From: Paludibacteraceae bacterium
GTDB lineage: Bacteria; Bacteroidota; Bacteroidia; Bacteroidales; Paludibacteraceae
Direction: 5' to 3'
NCBI GenBank assembly: GCA_017450685.1
Contig: JAFSTB010000003.1
Location: 27,229-91,228, forward strand
DNA length: 64,000 nt
Below, piece by piece: positions 16,994 through 26,980 of the stretch (position 1 is the stretch's first letter; every line of letters starts with the position of its first letter). Position numbers and translations under genes: made by a program. The notes under the pieces are model-generated. The model did no database searches and had not been told where the DNA came from. It was given only the letters and a program-made list of their open reading frames with translations.

Positions 16994-18760
16994 TTATCGT
17001 CCGCCGTTGACAGCCAAGAGGAACTCGTCGTTATCATTGGTTTGCTCCATATAACTCTTCAGTTTCTCCATTGCTTCCGTGCCGTTCATATCAGTTAGTT
17101 GTTTGCGTATCATCCACATACGTGTCAGCACTTCGTTGGGCAGCAACAGTTCGTCGCGTCGAGTGCTACTGGCAGGTATATCCACGGCGGGGAAGATACG
17201 ACGGTTAGCCAACTTACGGTCTAACTGCAACTCCATATTTCCCGTACCCTTAAACTCCTCGAAGATAAGGTCATCCATCTTGCTGCCGGTCTCGGTAAGT
17301 GCGGTGGCTATGATGGTGAGGCTACCGCCGTTCTCTATGTTTCGTGCAGCACCGAAGAACCGTTTGGGTTTATGCAGTGCTTGTGCTTCCACACCACCCG
17401 ACAGCACTTTTCCGCTGGCAGGTGCCACCGTGTTATACGCGCGCGCCAAACGGGTGATACTATCCAAGAGGATGACCACATCATGTCCGCTCTCCACCAA
17501 ACGTTTGGCTTTCTCGTGAACGATATTAGCCACTTTCACGTGATTATCAGCCGGTTCGTCGAAGGTGGAAGCAATCACTTCCGCATTAACCGAACGTGCC
17601 ATATCGGTCACCTCTTCTGGACGCTCATCTATAAGCAACACTATCATATACACCTCAGGGTGATTGGCTGCTATCGCATTGGCTATCTCTTTGAGCAACA
17701 TGGTCTTACCTGTCTTTGGCTGCGCCACTATCAGTCCGCGCTGACCCTTACCTATAGGTGCGAACAGGTCGATGATACGCACTGACAGAGGGTCGGACTT
17801 ATCACCTTTGCACAGATGGAACTTCTCGTTAGGGAAGAGAGGCGTAAGATTCTCAAATGCCACGCGCTCTTTTGCCAACTCAGGTGCCAAACCATTGATA
17901 CGCACCACCTTATCCATTGGAAAATACTTCTCATTGTCGCGGTTGGTACGGATGGTACATTCCACCGTATCACCGGGTTTGAGTCCATACTGGCGTATCT
18001 GTTGCTGACTGACGTAGATATCGTCGGGCGAGGAGAGGTAGTTGTAGTCGGCCGAACGCAAGAACCCATAGCCGTCAGGGGCACACTCCAACGTACCCAT
18101 CACCACCAACTTATCTCCAAAAAGGACATTATTGGGGGTGGCAGGATTGGCAGGTTGTGCAGGTGTATTTTGAGTGTTAGTTGTGTTCGCTACATTCTGA
18201 CTCTCATGTTCTTTATCAGTATCTTGCGGTGCAGCGTCAAACAAAGGCAGTTCGGCTGTATCTGTTTTGGCAGCCTCGTTCTTTTTCTTTTTAGGCTGTT
18301 TAGCAGGTTGCGTAGCAGGCTCCGTTTGGGCAGGTTGCTCGGATATGAACTTATCGATCTGCTCCAGTGGTCGCCTTGCTTCGATGGCGGTTATGGTCTT
18401 GTTCTTCTTATGGTTATTGGCTTCGAGCGTGGCTTGCATCGACTCCATCTGCTCTTGCTCCGTACCGACGGTGGCAACCATACGGTCCACCTTCATATTA
18501 TCGGTGCTCACCTTCTGTGCGGGTCTCTTCACTCGTTGGCGTTCACGCTTATCGCTCGAAGCGCCATTCTGACGTGCAGCCATACGAGCATCCTCGCGAG
18601 CCTGAACCTCCTGCGCACGCTTGTCAGCCTGAGCGTCTAAGATATTGTAAATAAGCGGCTGAGGGTTCTTCTGATGACCCACTTTCAATCCCAATTCTTT
18701 GGCTACTGCCTTCAACTGCTCGAGCGTCATTTGCTCTAATTGTGTAATGTCGTATATCAT
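16994..18760 (-). CDS. rho: Transcription termination factor Rho with long disordered insertion
   Basis: Hexameric RNA-dependent ATPase that ends transcription. The 588-residue protein has an N-terminal helical Rho_N domain (~1-45), then ~160 residues of low-complexity sequence rich in Gln, Ala, Lys and Thr (~50-210), the RNA-binding cold-shock domain ([22 protein letters not shown]), and the ATPase with Walker A QPKTGKTM near 348. E. coli Rho has 419 residues; the difference is the insertion. In Bacteroides thetaiotaomicron a comparable insertion is reported to drive phase separation. A ~160-base leader separates it from its promoter, room for autogenous control. Confidence 0.95.
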   Translation of the reverse strand: MIYDITQLEQMTLEQLKAVAKELGLKVGHQKNPQPLIYNILDAQADKRAQEVQAREDARMAARQNGASSDKRERQRVKRPAQKVSTDNMKVDRMVATVGTEQEQMESMQATLEANNHKKNKTITAIEARRPLEQIDKFISEQPAQTEPATQPAKQPKKKKNEAAKTDTAELPLFDAAPQDTDKEHESQNVANTTNTQNTPAQPANPATPNNVLFGDKLVVMGTLECAPDGYGFLRSADYNYLSSPDDIYVSQQQIRQYGLKPGDTVECTIRTNRDNEKYFPMDKVVRINGLAPELAKERVAFENLTPLFPNEKFHLCKGDKSDPLSVRIIDLFAPIGKGQRGLIVAQPKTGKTMLLKEIANAIAANHPEVYMIVLLIDERPEEVTDMARSVNAEVIASTFDEPADNHVKVANIVHEKAKRLVESGHDVVILLDSITRLARAYNTVAPASGKVLSGGVEAQALHKPKRFFGAARNIENGGSLTIIATALTETGSKMDDLIFEEFKGTGNMELQLDRKLANRRIFPAVDIPASSTRRDELLLPNEVLTRMWMIRKQLTDMNGTEAMEKLKSYMEQTNDNDEFLLAVNGGR

Positions 18761-18926
18761 AAAAATTTAGTGTTTGCCTTACTCTGCCTTTTCGCATAAC
18801 AACCGTGTTCGCACATACGCACAAACACCGCTAAGCAACGAAAAGTTACAAAAAACAATATGAAAATGAAATAAAAATAGTAGGTTGAAAGATTGCGGAA
18901 ACAGAACATTTCCTTCTATTCGGCGG

Positions 18927-18958
18927 CAAAGGTACGCCGTTTTTGCGGATTGTGCAAA
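18927..18958 (-). promoter_or_regulatory. Predicted promoter of the rho run
   Basis: Minus-strand TACCTTTG (18927-18934), 20 bases, TTTG (18955-18958), with the extended -33 sequence TTGCACAATC (18948-18957). It is divergent from the promoter at 18988-19019. Confidence 0.75.
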
Positions 18959-18987
18959 TATTGTGTCACATTTTTTGTGACTGATTA

Positions 18988-19019
18988 TTTGCCGGATTGG
19001 CAAAAACTTTGTACTTTTG
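18988..19019 (+). promoter_or_regulatory. Predicted promoter of the GlsB-like gene
   Basis: TTTG (18988-18991), 20 bases, TACTTTTG (19012-19019), leaving a leader of ~15 bases before the ATG at 19041. This supports that start over a TTG further upstream. Confidence 0.7.
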
Positions 19020-19040
19020 CGCGGTTTTTTGAACACTATT

Positions 19041-20036
19041 ATGAAGGATATTATACCGCGCGTTGATCGCGAGTTGCTAAAAAAAGAACTGACAAGAAAG
19101 AATTTTCTTCGCCCCACCAATAAAGCCGACAACGAGATTTACGATTTTGTGGCTAAAGATGCTCCCAACCTTATGCGTGAGGTGGCACGCCTACGCGAAT
19201 TGAGTTTTCGCTCCGCCGGCGGTTCCACCGGTGAGGAATTGGATATGGACGAGATGGATACCATGGAACCGCACCCCTATCACCAACTCATAGTATGGGA
19301 TCCTGTCAATGAAGAGATAGTGGGCGGTTATCGCTACTTGTGTTGCGACGAATGTACTTTCGACGAGAAAGGGCAACCAAGAATAACCTCTGCGCACCTC
19401 TATTATTACACCGAGTATTTTATTCGCAATTACCTGCCTGAGACCATCGAGTTAGGACGCGCCTTTGTGCAACCTATGTATCAACAGCGCAGTATGGGTG
19501 CCAAAGCCCTGTACGCCTTGGATAATATATGGGACGGCATAGGTGCTGTGCTCTACAACCACCGCAAGACCGTTCATTATCTGATAGGCAAGGTAACTAT
19601 CTATCCTCAATACGACCCTGTCTGTCGCAACCTTATCTACGCTTATCTGCGCCGCTTCCATAACGATGACAAAGACCTCTTCCGCCCCTACCACCCTATC
19701 GACATCTCCGTCGAGGGACAAGAGTTGGCAGACGACGTGTTCGTGGGAGATAACCCCGCTTTCAACTATCAGATGCTACAACGTGCCATAAGAGCAAGAG
19801 GCTCCGTCATCCCGCCTATGTTCTCCGCCTATCTCAACGTAACCAGCACGCTGCGCTTCTTCGGCAATACCGTCAACGACGAACTGGCTGACGTGTATGA
19901 AACAGGTATAATGGTGCACGTTGACGATATAAACGAAGACAAACAGTTGCGCTATTTAGGTTCGTATATCGACTATCTCAAACGCCTCTTCGCTGAACGA
20001 CGACAAAACAGAACATCTTTTCTAACCGAAGAATGA
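19041..20036 (+). CDS. GNAT-type N-acyltransferase, probable GlsB-like (amino-acid lipid synthesis)
   Basis: A 331-residue protein of the hemolysin-like/OlsB-related acyltransferase family (Acetyltransf_5). Recognisable stretches are REVARLRELSFRSAGGS, VWDPVNEEIVGGYRY, ETIELGRAFVQPMYQ and an ALYALDNIWDGIG acyl-binding region. In B. thetaiotaomicron the homologous GlsB transfers a 3-hydroxy fatty acid to glycine, and GlsA, a PlsC-type enzyme, adds the second acyl chain. Here no acyltransferase is adjacent; the only PlsC-type gene is at 30717-31427 on the other strand. The stop overlaps the next start (ATGA). Assignment to glycine lipid synthesis is inference from family. Confidence 0.75.
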   Translation: MKDIIPRVDRELLKKELTRKNFLRPTNKADNEIYDFVAKDAPNLMREVARLRELSFRSAGGSTGEELDMDEMDTMEPHPYHQLIVWDPVNEEIVGGYRYLCCDECTFDEKGQPRITSAHLYYYTEYFIRNYLPETIELGRAFVQPMYQQRSMGAKALYALDNIWDGIGAVLYNHRKTVHYLIGKVTIYPQYDPVCRNLIYAYLRRFHNDDKDLFRPYHPIDISVEGQELADDVFVGDNPAFNYQMLQRAIRARGSVIPPMFSAYLNVTSTLRFFGNTVNDELADVYETGIMVHVDDINEDKQLRYLGSYIDYLKRLFAERRQNRTSFLTEE

Positions 20037-23000
20037 GCGAGATAAAAGAACATATACAAGTACTTCGACATAACCTCAAAGAGGGTGTTGACTTGCTGTG
20101 CGTGAGTAAGTTTCAGTCGGTGGACGCTATTCGTCAAGCATACGAAGCAGGCGAACGTGACTTCGCCGAAAGCCGTGTGCAGGAACTAATCGACAAGTAC
20201 GAACAACTGCCTAAAGACATACGCTGGCATTTTATAGGACATCTGCAAACCAACAAAGTGAAGCAGATCGTTCCTTTCATACATCTTATTCATAGTGTTG
20301 ATAGTGAGCGACTGATGGCTGCCATACAAAAAGAGGCGGCACGCATAGGTCGCACAGTGGACGTACTGCTCGAAGTACACGTGGCAAAGGAAGAGACGAA
20401 GTCGGGTTTCGACCCCGACCAACTGCCAACAGACCTCACACCCTACCCCAATATCAACGTTCGCGGCATAATGGGAATGGCCACCAACACCGACGACCAA
20501 ACAGAGATACGACGCTGCTTCCGTCGAATCCACGACATAGGACAACAACTGCCTATCACCTGCCGACCTATCATCTCCATGGGTATGTCAGGCGACTACC
20601 AAATAGCAATGGAAGAAGGTAGCACCATGGTTCGTATAGGCTCCTACATCTTTGGCGAACGACACTACAACACAGCACCTTCGCCATTAGCACTCATACT
20701 CCTGCTCCTATGCCTGAATATAAGCGTCGCCTTTGCCCGCACAACACGTATATACGGGTACGTAGTGGACACACACAATGTAGGTATAGAGTTGGTTAAT
20801 GTCTATTTGAGCGACGGCATAACAGGCACCACCACCAACAAAAACGGCTACTATTCGCTCACCATTCCGCAGCAAGATACCACCATCGTCACCTTCTCTT
20901 TTTTAGGCTACAAGACCCTCCGGCAACAGGTATATACCGACCGTGATGTGCTCAATATCAACGTTGTGTTAGAAGAGGAGACTACCCTATTGAACGACAT
21001 CGAAGTGCGCGGTCTGGACCGACAAAAGACGATGATGGAGACAGGCAGAGCCGATGTGGTTAGACTAATGCCCGATGCCACCGGAGGCAGCATTGAGAGC
21101 CTGCTTATCACCTTCTCAGGAGTAAGCCAAAACAATGAATTGAGCACACAATATAATGTTCGCGGCGGCAGTTTCGACGAAAACAGCGTGTATGTCAACG
21201 GCATAGAAGTACATCGCCCTCTGCTCATACGCAGCGGACAACAAGAAGGACTCAGTTTTGTCAATACCAATATGGTGGAACAAGTGGAGTTTTCGGCAGG
21301 AGGCTATAATGCCGAGTATGGCGACCGTATGTCGTCGGTGCTCGACATACGATACAAACGACCAAAGAAATTTGAGTCGAGCATATCAGTCAGTCTGTTA
21401 GGTGCCAACGCCTATTTCGGATGGGGCGACTCCCTCAGGAGCCAAATGCACGGCATACGCTACAAGACCTCCAAATATATGCTCGGCGCACTGCCCACCA
21501 AAGGCAATTATCAACCTAACTTCGTTGATTATCAGACACAGATGACGTGGCAGTTGAAGCACCCGTCACTCAAAGAAGGCAAATGGGACTTGGCAGTGTT
21601 GGGCAACTTCTCTCTGAACAACTACTCTTTCCGTCCGGACTCCGAGAGCGAAGGCTTCGGCACTTATACACAGTCCGTTAACAAGACCATCTGGTATGAA
21701 GGACGCGAAAAAGACCGCTTCCTCACCGCTTTTGCAGCCTTCACCTCACACGGCGCATACGAACTGATCGACAAATCTGATTTAGACATCAGTTTCACCC
21801 TCAACGGCTTTTACACTCGCGAACAAGAGACCTACGATATATTAGGTGAATATGTTCTTTCCGAGCAGTCGTTAGACGGCAGCAGCACCTCCGTCTCTCG
21901 TCCCGGCGAAGAGGGTCTGTCAGGCGACATCAACGACAGCGGTATCCTCGGCACGGGCAACAGCCATGAACACGCACGCAACCAACTGCAAGCAGGCGTT
22001 GTCACACTCTCACACAGAGGCGACTGGACAAAAGGTCGCAACACACTCTCATGGGGTGTCAAAGCACAAGCAGAACTGATAAGCGACCGCCTCAGCGAAT
22101 GGGAATGGCGCGACTCGGCAGGCTACAGTATGCCCAACAACAGCCGCTATATGCAACTCTATTACACTCTGAAAGGCTCAACCGATATGTCCAGCGGCAG
22201 GGTGGAAGCCTTCGCACAAGACTCCTACAGATGGCTCACCAAAGGTGGCAATGTGACGCTGACCGGCGGCGTTAGAATGAGCGCGTGGACCTATACGGGC
22301 GAGGTGCTGTTCTCACCACGCGCCAACATAGTGTGGATGCCCGGCTGGAAACGCGACTTCACCTTCCGCTTCGCCACCGGACTATACTACCAAGCACCCT
22401 TCTACAAAGAGTTGCGCGAACAAGAGAGCGACCACGGCGTGACACGCATCACTCTGAATAATAACCTCAAATCGCAACGTTCCGTACATACCGTCATCGG
22501 GGCAGACTACTACTTCCGCGCATGGGGCAGACCCTTCCGCTTCACAGCCGAACTATACGCCAAATATATCGACCGTATGATTAGTTATACCGTCGATAAT
22601 GTGCGCGTTCGCTATTCGGGTAAGAACGACAGCAGAGGTTATACTCTTGGTGCAGACTTGAAGTTATACGGAGAATTGGTACCGGGAGTGGACTCTTGGG
22701 TCAGTTTCTCTCTTATGCGCAGCCGTATGCATTTTAACAACGACTCACTCGGCCTTGGCTGGATACCGTCACCACAAGAACAACGATGGGCTCTCACATT
22801 CTTCTTCCAAGACTATATACCCAAACTGCCACAATATCACTTGCACCTGAAGTTCCTCTTCAGCGAAGGTCTGCCATTCGGCTATCCGCGCAGCCAACAA
22901 TTGCGATACTTAGGCAGACTGTCAGCCTACAAACGCATCGACATAGGTCTGAGCCGTACCTTCTCCGCACAAACGGATAAGTTTATGCGTAAAGAGTCGG

Positions 23001-23170
23001 CGCGACACGTCGCCGCTTGGAGCATCTACTTCGAGATCTTCAACGTCGTGGGTTGGAAGAACGTGAATAGTTATTACTGGCTCACGGCAGCCAACGGCAG
23101 CCAATGGGCAAGCCCTAACTACCTCACCGGCAGGATGTACAACCTCAGACTATCTATCGACCTCAAATAA
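20033..23170 (+). CDS. In-frame fusion: YggS-type PLP protein + TonB-dependent receptor
   Basis: A single open frame of 1045 codons joins two proteins that normally have nothing in common. Residues 1-212 are a complete YggS/PROSC pyridoxal-phosphate homeostasis protein: Lys26 in [16 protein letters not shown], and the usual end [13 protein letters not shown]. With no stop, the frame continues into a hydrophobic stretch (219-235, [17 protein letters not shown]) that looks like a signal peptide core with an AFA cleavage site. A carboxypeptidase-like domain (~238-325), plug (~340-450, [20 protein letters not shown]) and beta-barrel follow. An in-frame ATG at 20627 (Met199) could start a separate receptor with a 37-residue signal peptide. 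Read-through as one chain, internal initiation, or a lost stop codon are all possible. Confidence 0.8.
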   Translation: MSEIKEHIQVLRHNLKEGVDLLCVSKFQSVDAIRQAYEAGERDFAESRVQELIDKYEQLPKDIRWHFIGHLQTNKVKQIVPFIHLIHSVDSERLMAAIQKEAARIGRTVDVLLEVHVAKEETKSGFDPDQLPTDLTPYPNINVRGIMGMATNTDDQTEIRRCFRRIHDIGQQLPITCRPIISMGMSGDYQIAMEEGSTMVRIGSYIFGERHYNTAPSPLALILLLLCLNISVAFARTTRIYGYVVDTHNVGIELVNVYLSDGITGTTTNKNGYYSLTIPQQDTTIVTFSFLGYKTLRQQVYTDRDVLNINVVLEEETTLLNDIEVRGLDRQKTMMETGRADVVRLMPDATGGSIESLLITFSGVSQNNELSTQYNVRGGSFDENSVYVNGIEVHRPLLIRSGQQEGLSFVNTNMVEQVEFSAGGYNAEYGDRMSSVLDIRYKRPKKFESSISVSLLGANAYFGWGDSLRSQMHGIRYKTSKYMLGALPTKGNYQPNFVDYQTQMTWQLKHPSLKEGKWDLAVLGNFSLNNYSFRPDSESEGFGTYTQSVNKTIWYEGREKDRFLTAFAAFTSHGAYELIDKSDLDISFTLNGFYTREQETYDILGEYVLSEQSLDGSSTSVSRPGEEGLSGDINDSGILGTGNSHEHARNQLQAGVVTLSHRGDWTKGRNTLSWGVKAQAELISDRLSEWEWRDSAGYSMPNNSRYMQLYYTLKGSTDMSSGRVEAFAQDSYRWLTKGGNVTLTGGVRMSAWTYTGEVLFSPRANIVWMPGWKRDFTFRFATGLYYQAPFYKELREQESDHGVTRITLNNNLKSQRSVHTVIGADYYFRAWGRPFRFTAELYAKYIDRMISYTVDNVRVRYSGKNDSRGYTLGADLKLYGELVPGVDSWVSFSLMRSRMHFNNDSLGLGWIPSPQEQRWALTFFFQDYIPKLPQYHLHLKFLFSEGLPFGYPRSQQLRYLGRLSAYKRIDIGLSRTFSAQTDKFMRKESARHVAAWSIYFEIFNVVGWKNVNSYYWLTAANGSQWASPNYLTGRMYNLRLSIDLK

Positions 23171-23186
23171 CCTTACTCCATATAAG

Positions 23187-25811
23187 ATGACGACAGCCAA
23201 GCCCACTCCGATGATGGAGCAGTTCAATAATATAAAGGCACAATACCCTGATGCCCTTCTGCTCTTCCGTTGCGGCGACTTCTACGAGACATACGCCGAT
23301 GATGCCATCAAAGCCTCTAAGATACTCAATATCACTCTCACTCGCCGCAATAACGGCAATAAAAACAAAGAGACAGAGATGGCAGGCTTCCCCTTCCATG
23401 CCTTGGACACCTACCTGCCTAAACTGGTGAGAGCCGGTATGCGCGTCGCCATCTGCGACCAACTGGAAGACCCTAAACTGACAAAGAAACTGGTCAAACG
23501 CGGCGTAACGGAACTGGTAACACCCTCACTCAGTTACTCCGACACTACTCTTAATGCAACGGAAAACAACTTCGTTTGTTGTCTGCATTTCCCCGACAAC
23601 AAACACGGCGGACAACGATTAGGCATAGCCTTTTTAGACTTGAGCACGGGTGAGTTTGATGCCACCGAAGCAGACGACACCAAAGTGGACAAGTTGCTTG
23701 CCTCATACGCACCGAAAGAGGTGCTTTTCTTGCGCGACAAAAAGCAAGAGTTTGAGTCACGCTTCGGAAACAAGTTCTTCACTTTCTGTCTCGAAGACTG
23801 GATGCTGACAGAGACGACTGCTCGAGAACGACTGCAAAAGCAGTTTCAGACCACCAACCTCAAAGGTTTCGGTATGGACACTATGCCCAACGCCCTTATC
23901 GCAGCCGGCGGCATACTCCATTACCTGGATATCACCCAACATCTGCAAACAGGTCATATACGACACCTGAGCCGCATAGAAGAGGACCGTTATGTATGGC
24001 TGGACCGCTTCACTATCCGCAACCTTGAACTCACCGACGGACAACGCGCTGAAAGCAAGACACTGATATCCGTACTTGACCATACCCTTACGCCTATGGG
24101 CGCACGACTACTCAGACGATGGATATCCCTGCCTCTAAAAGACTTGCGCCCTATCCACAACCGACAGCAGACAGTGCAATGGTTAGTGCAACACCCCTTA
24201 GAGAACCAAACGATACGGCAGGACTTGAGTCAAGTGCAAGATATGGAACGGTTAGTGAGCAAGATCGCCACCGGACGACTGTCACCTCGCGAGATGCGAC
24301 AGTTGGCAATAGCCATGCAGGCTATCAAACCCATAAAAGAGACGATGCAGACAGCCTCCGTTCAGTATGTCAAGACCTTGGCTGAACAACTGACGCTGAG
24401 TGAGCAGATGGCACACCGTATCCTTCAAACCATAGTGAACGACCCGCCTGCCACACAAGGGAAGACCGGCACTATAGCCAAAGGAGTGGACGACGAACTG
24501 GATAAGCTAAGAGAGATGCAGACCAACAGCCGTCAATACCTGCTGCACCTGCAACAGAAAGAGGCTGCCAACACCGGTATTCAAAGCCTGAAGATAGGGT
24601 TCAACAACGTGTTCGGCTATTACCTCGAAGTGAGAAACACCTACAAACATCTTGTGCCGCAAGAGTGGATACGCAAGCAGACACTGGTCAATGGCGAAAG
24701 GTACGTTACACCCGAACTCAAAGAGTATGAGCAACAGATACTGACCGCCGACGAGAAGATACAGATAATAGAGAGCCGCGTCTATCAAAAGTTGCTCACT
24801 GCCTTGTTGGACGAGATGAACAAGTTGCAGCAAGACGCACAATGTCTTGCGCAGATTGACTGTCTGCTCTCATTGGCGCAGGCGGCAACGGAGAACAAGT
24901 ATGTACTTCCCGAGGTCAACGAGTCATTGGTGATAAACATTGAGCAAGGTCGCCACCCCGTCATCGAACAACAGATGCCACTTGGCGAAGAGTATGTGCC
25001 TAACGACATTATGCTGGACAACAACTCGCAGCAGATTATCATCCTTACCGGTCCGAATATGGCAGGTAAGTCAGCCCTCTTACGCCAGACGGCATTGATA
25101 GTGCTGATGGCACAGATAGGCTCGTTCGTACCTGCCGCTAAGGCTTCGATAGGCTTAGTGGATAAAATCTTCACACGCGTTGGTGCCAGCGACAACATCT
25201 CGCTGGGTGAGAGCACTTTTATGGTGGAGATGAACGAGGCAGCCAGTATCCTCAATAACCTCAGTGAGCGTTCGCTTGTTCTCTTTGACGAACTGGGTCG
25301 CGGCACCTCCACCTACGACGGCATCAGTATCGCTTGGGCTATAGTGGAGAGTCTGCACGAAGGACGCTATCACGCTAAGACGCTGTTTGCCACACACTAC
25401 CACGAACTGAACGAGTTGGAGCAGTCGCTCAACCGCGTTCGCAACTATAATGTGTCGGTCAAAGAGGTGAACGGAAAAGTGATCTTCCTTCGCAAGTTGG
25501 CGCGCGGCGGATCGGAACACAGTTTTGGTATTCATGTTGCCCGTTTAGCCGGTATGCCACGCTCCATCGTTGAACGTGCAGAGACAGTACTCAAACAGTT
25601 AGAAGGCGACCACCAACATCTCGCTCAACATAAAAAAGAGGCTCTCACCGCCGCTAATAAGCGTGAGGGACTACAACTGAGTTTCTTCCAATTGGACGAC
25701 CCTGTCTTAGAGCAGATAAGAGATGAAGTGAAGGCGTTAGATATCAATAACCTAACGCCCATTGAAGCACTGAACAAATTAGCGGAGATAAAGAAGTTGG
25801 TCGGCAAATAA
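23187..25811 (+). CDS. mutS: DNA mismatch repair protein MutS
   Basis: Recognises mismatches and starts repair with MutL. The 874-residue protein shows the mismatch-reading Phe32-x-Glu34 in GDFYETY, connector and lever domains, Walker [14 protein letters not shown] at ~617-629, the [12 protein letters not shown] Walker B region and FATHYHEL. The C-terminus ([17 protein letters not shown]) matches the normal tetramerisation end. Length is normal. It lies 16 bases after the fusion gene and is probably co-transcribed with it, an unusual partnership. A hairpin spans its stop codon. Confidence 0.97.
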   Translation: MTTAKPTPMMEQFNNIKAQYPDALLLFRCGDFYETYADDAIKASKILNITLTRRNNGNKNKETEMAGFPFHALDTYLPKLVRAGMRVAICDQLEDPKLTKKLVKRGVTELVTPSLSYSDTTLNATENNFVCCLHFPDNKHGGQRLGIAFLDLSTGEFDATEADDTKVDKLLASYAPKEVLFLRDKKQEFESRFGNKFFTFCLEDWMLTETTARERLQKQFQTTNLKGFGMDTMPNALIAAGGILHYLDITQHLQTGHIRHLSRIEEDRYVWLDRFTIRNLELTDGQRAESKTLISVLDHTLTPMGARLLRRWISLPLKDLRPIHNRQQTVQWLVQHPLENQTIRQDLSQVQDMERLVSKIATGRLSPREMRQLAIAMQAIKPIKETMQTASVQYVKTLAEQLTLSEQMAHRILQTIVNDPPATQGKTGTIAKGVDDELDKLREMQTNSRQYLLHLQQKEAANTGIQSLKIGFNNVFGYYLEVRNTYKHLVPQEWIRKQTLVNGERYVTPELKEYEQQILTADEKIQIIESRVYQKLLTALLDEMNKLQQDAQCLAQIDCLLSLAQAATENKYVLPEVNESLVINIEQGRHPVIEQQMPLGEEYVPNDIMLDNNSQQIIILTGPNMAGKSALLRQTALIVLMAQIGSFVPAAKASIGLVDKIFTRVGASDNISLGESTFMVEMNEAASILNNLSERSLVLFDELGRGTSTYDGISIAWAIVESLHEGRYHAKTLFATHYHELNELEQSLNRVRNYNVSVKEVNGKVIFLRKLARGGSEHSFGIHVARLAGMPRSIVERAETVLKQLEGDHQHLAQHKKEALTAANKREGLQLSFFQLDDPVLEQIRDEVKALDINNLTPIEALNKLAEIKKLVGK

Positions 25812-25820
25812 CCGACCAAC
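25796..25820. terminator. Hairpin between converging mutS and rfbB
   Basis: GTTGGTCGG (25796-25804) pairs perfectly with CCGACCAAC (25812-25820) around a 7-nt loop containing the mutS stop codon. No strong T run follows on either strand, so termination is likely but not certain. Confidence 0.5.
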
Positions 25821-25826
25821 GTTCAC

Positions 25827-26957
25827 TTATTTGCCATACATCTGCTCGTAGTATTTCTCATACTCGCCTGAGGTGATATTATCCAGCCATGCTTGGTTGG
25901 ACAAGTACCATTGTACCGTCTTTTCTATACCTTCTTCGAACTGCAATGACGGTTCCCATCCCAACTCTCGTTGCAACTTGCGGCTGTCGATAGCATAACG
26001 CAAGTCGTGTCCGGCACGGTCGGTAACGAAAGTGATGAGGTTCATATCTTCCCCTTCCTTGCGCCCCAACAGACGGTCGGTGGTCTGAATGAGAACCTTG
26101 ATAAGGTCGATGTTCTTCCATTCGTTGAAGCCGCCTATATTATAGGTATCGGCAATAGTGCCTTTGTGGAAGATAAGGTCGATGGCACGTGCGTGGTCTT
26201 CCACATAGAGCCAGTCGCGCACATTCTCACCTTTGCCATAGACGGGCAGCGGTTTGCGGTGACGTATGTTATTGATAAAGAGCGGTATCAGTTTCTCAGG
26301 GAACTGATATGGACCGTAGTTATTGGAGCAGTTGGTCACAATGGTTGGCATACCGTAGGTGTCGTGGAAGGCGCGCACGAAATGGTCGGATGCAGCCTTG
26401 GAAGCCGAATAAGGACTATGGGGCATATACTTAAGGTCTTCGGTGAAGAACTTCTCTCCGAAAGCGAAGTGGTGCTGTGAGGAAGAGGCTTTGGTGGTAA
26501 AGGGTGAGTCTATGCCTTCGGGATGTGTCAGTTCGAGTGCACCATAGACCTCGTCGGTGGATATGTGATAGAAGCGTTTGCCCTCATATCTTTCGGGCAG
26601 CGACTCCCAATACAGTTTAGCGGCTTGCAAAAGCGATAGTGTACCCATCACGTTGGTTTGAGCAAAAGTGAAAGGGTCTTTTATGGAACGGTCCACATGG
26701 CTCTCTGCGGCTAAGTGAATAATACCTGTAACATGCTCTGTTTGCATAAGTTGCAGCATAGCCGGAAAATCACATATATCGGCTTTAACAAACCGATAGT
26801 TAGGCTTATTCTCTATGTCGGTGAGGTTAGCCAAGTTGCCGGCGTAGGTCAGTTTGTCCACGTTAATGATACGGTAGTCGGGATATTTATTCACGAACAG
26901 GCGTACTACATGACCGCCAATGAAACCGGCACCGCCGGTGATGATGATGGTATTCAT
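25827..26957 (-). CDS. rfbB: dTDP-glucose 4,6-dehydratase
   Basis: Converts dTDP-glucose to dTDP-4-keto-6-deoxyglucose, a step toward rhamnose and other deoxysugars of surface polysaccharides. The 376-residue SDR protein has GGAGFIGGHVV at 8-18, HLAAESHVDRSI, the catalytic STDEVYG and YSASKAASDH (YxxxK), and NNYGPYQFPEKLIP. rfbA, rfbC and rfbD are not adjacent. It is the last gene of a minus-strand run, 23 bases after the CotH gene. Confidence 0.95.
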   Translation of the reverse strand: MNTIIITGGAGFIGGHVVRLFVNKYPDYRIINVDKLTYAGNLANLTDIENKPNYRFVKADICDFPAMLQLMQTEHVTGIIHLAAESHVDRSIKDPFTFAQTNVMGTLSLLQAAKLYWESLPERYEGKRFYHISTDEVYGALELTHPEGIDSPFTTKASSSQHHFAFGEKFFTEDLKYMPHSPYSASKAASDHFVRAFHDTYGMPTIVTNCSNNYGPYQFPEKLIPLFINNIRHRKPLPVYGKGENVRDWLYVEDHARAIDLIFHKGTIADTYNIGGFNEWKNIDLIKVLIQTTDRLLGRKEGEDMNLITFVTDRAGHDLRYAIDSRKLQRELGWEPSLQFEEGIEKTVQWYLSNQAWLDNITSGEYEKYYEQMYGK

Positions 26958-26980
26958 AATAAGTAGTGGTTAGATTGTCT

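Noticed and set aside
17816-18640. Leu/Arg-rich 274-codon plus-strand frame opposite rho
   Set aside because: Mirror of the low-complexity Rho insertion; no start signal and no known fold.
23187-25811. MutS Walker A reading GKSA instead of GKST
   Set aside because: The Lys-Ser needed for nucleotide binding is intact, and the Ala is common in this phylum.
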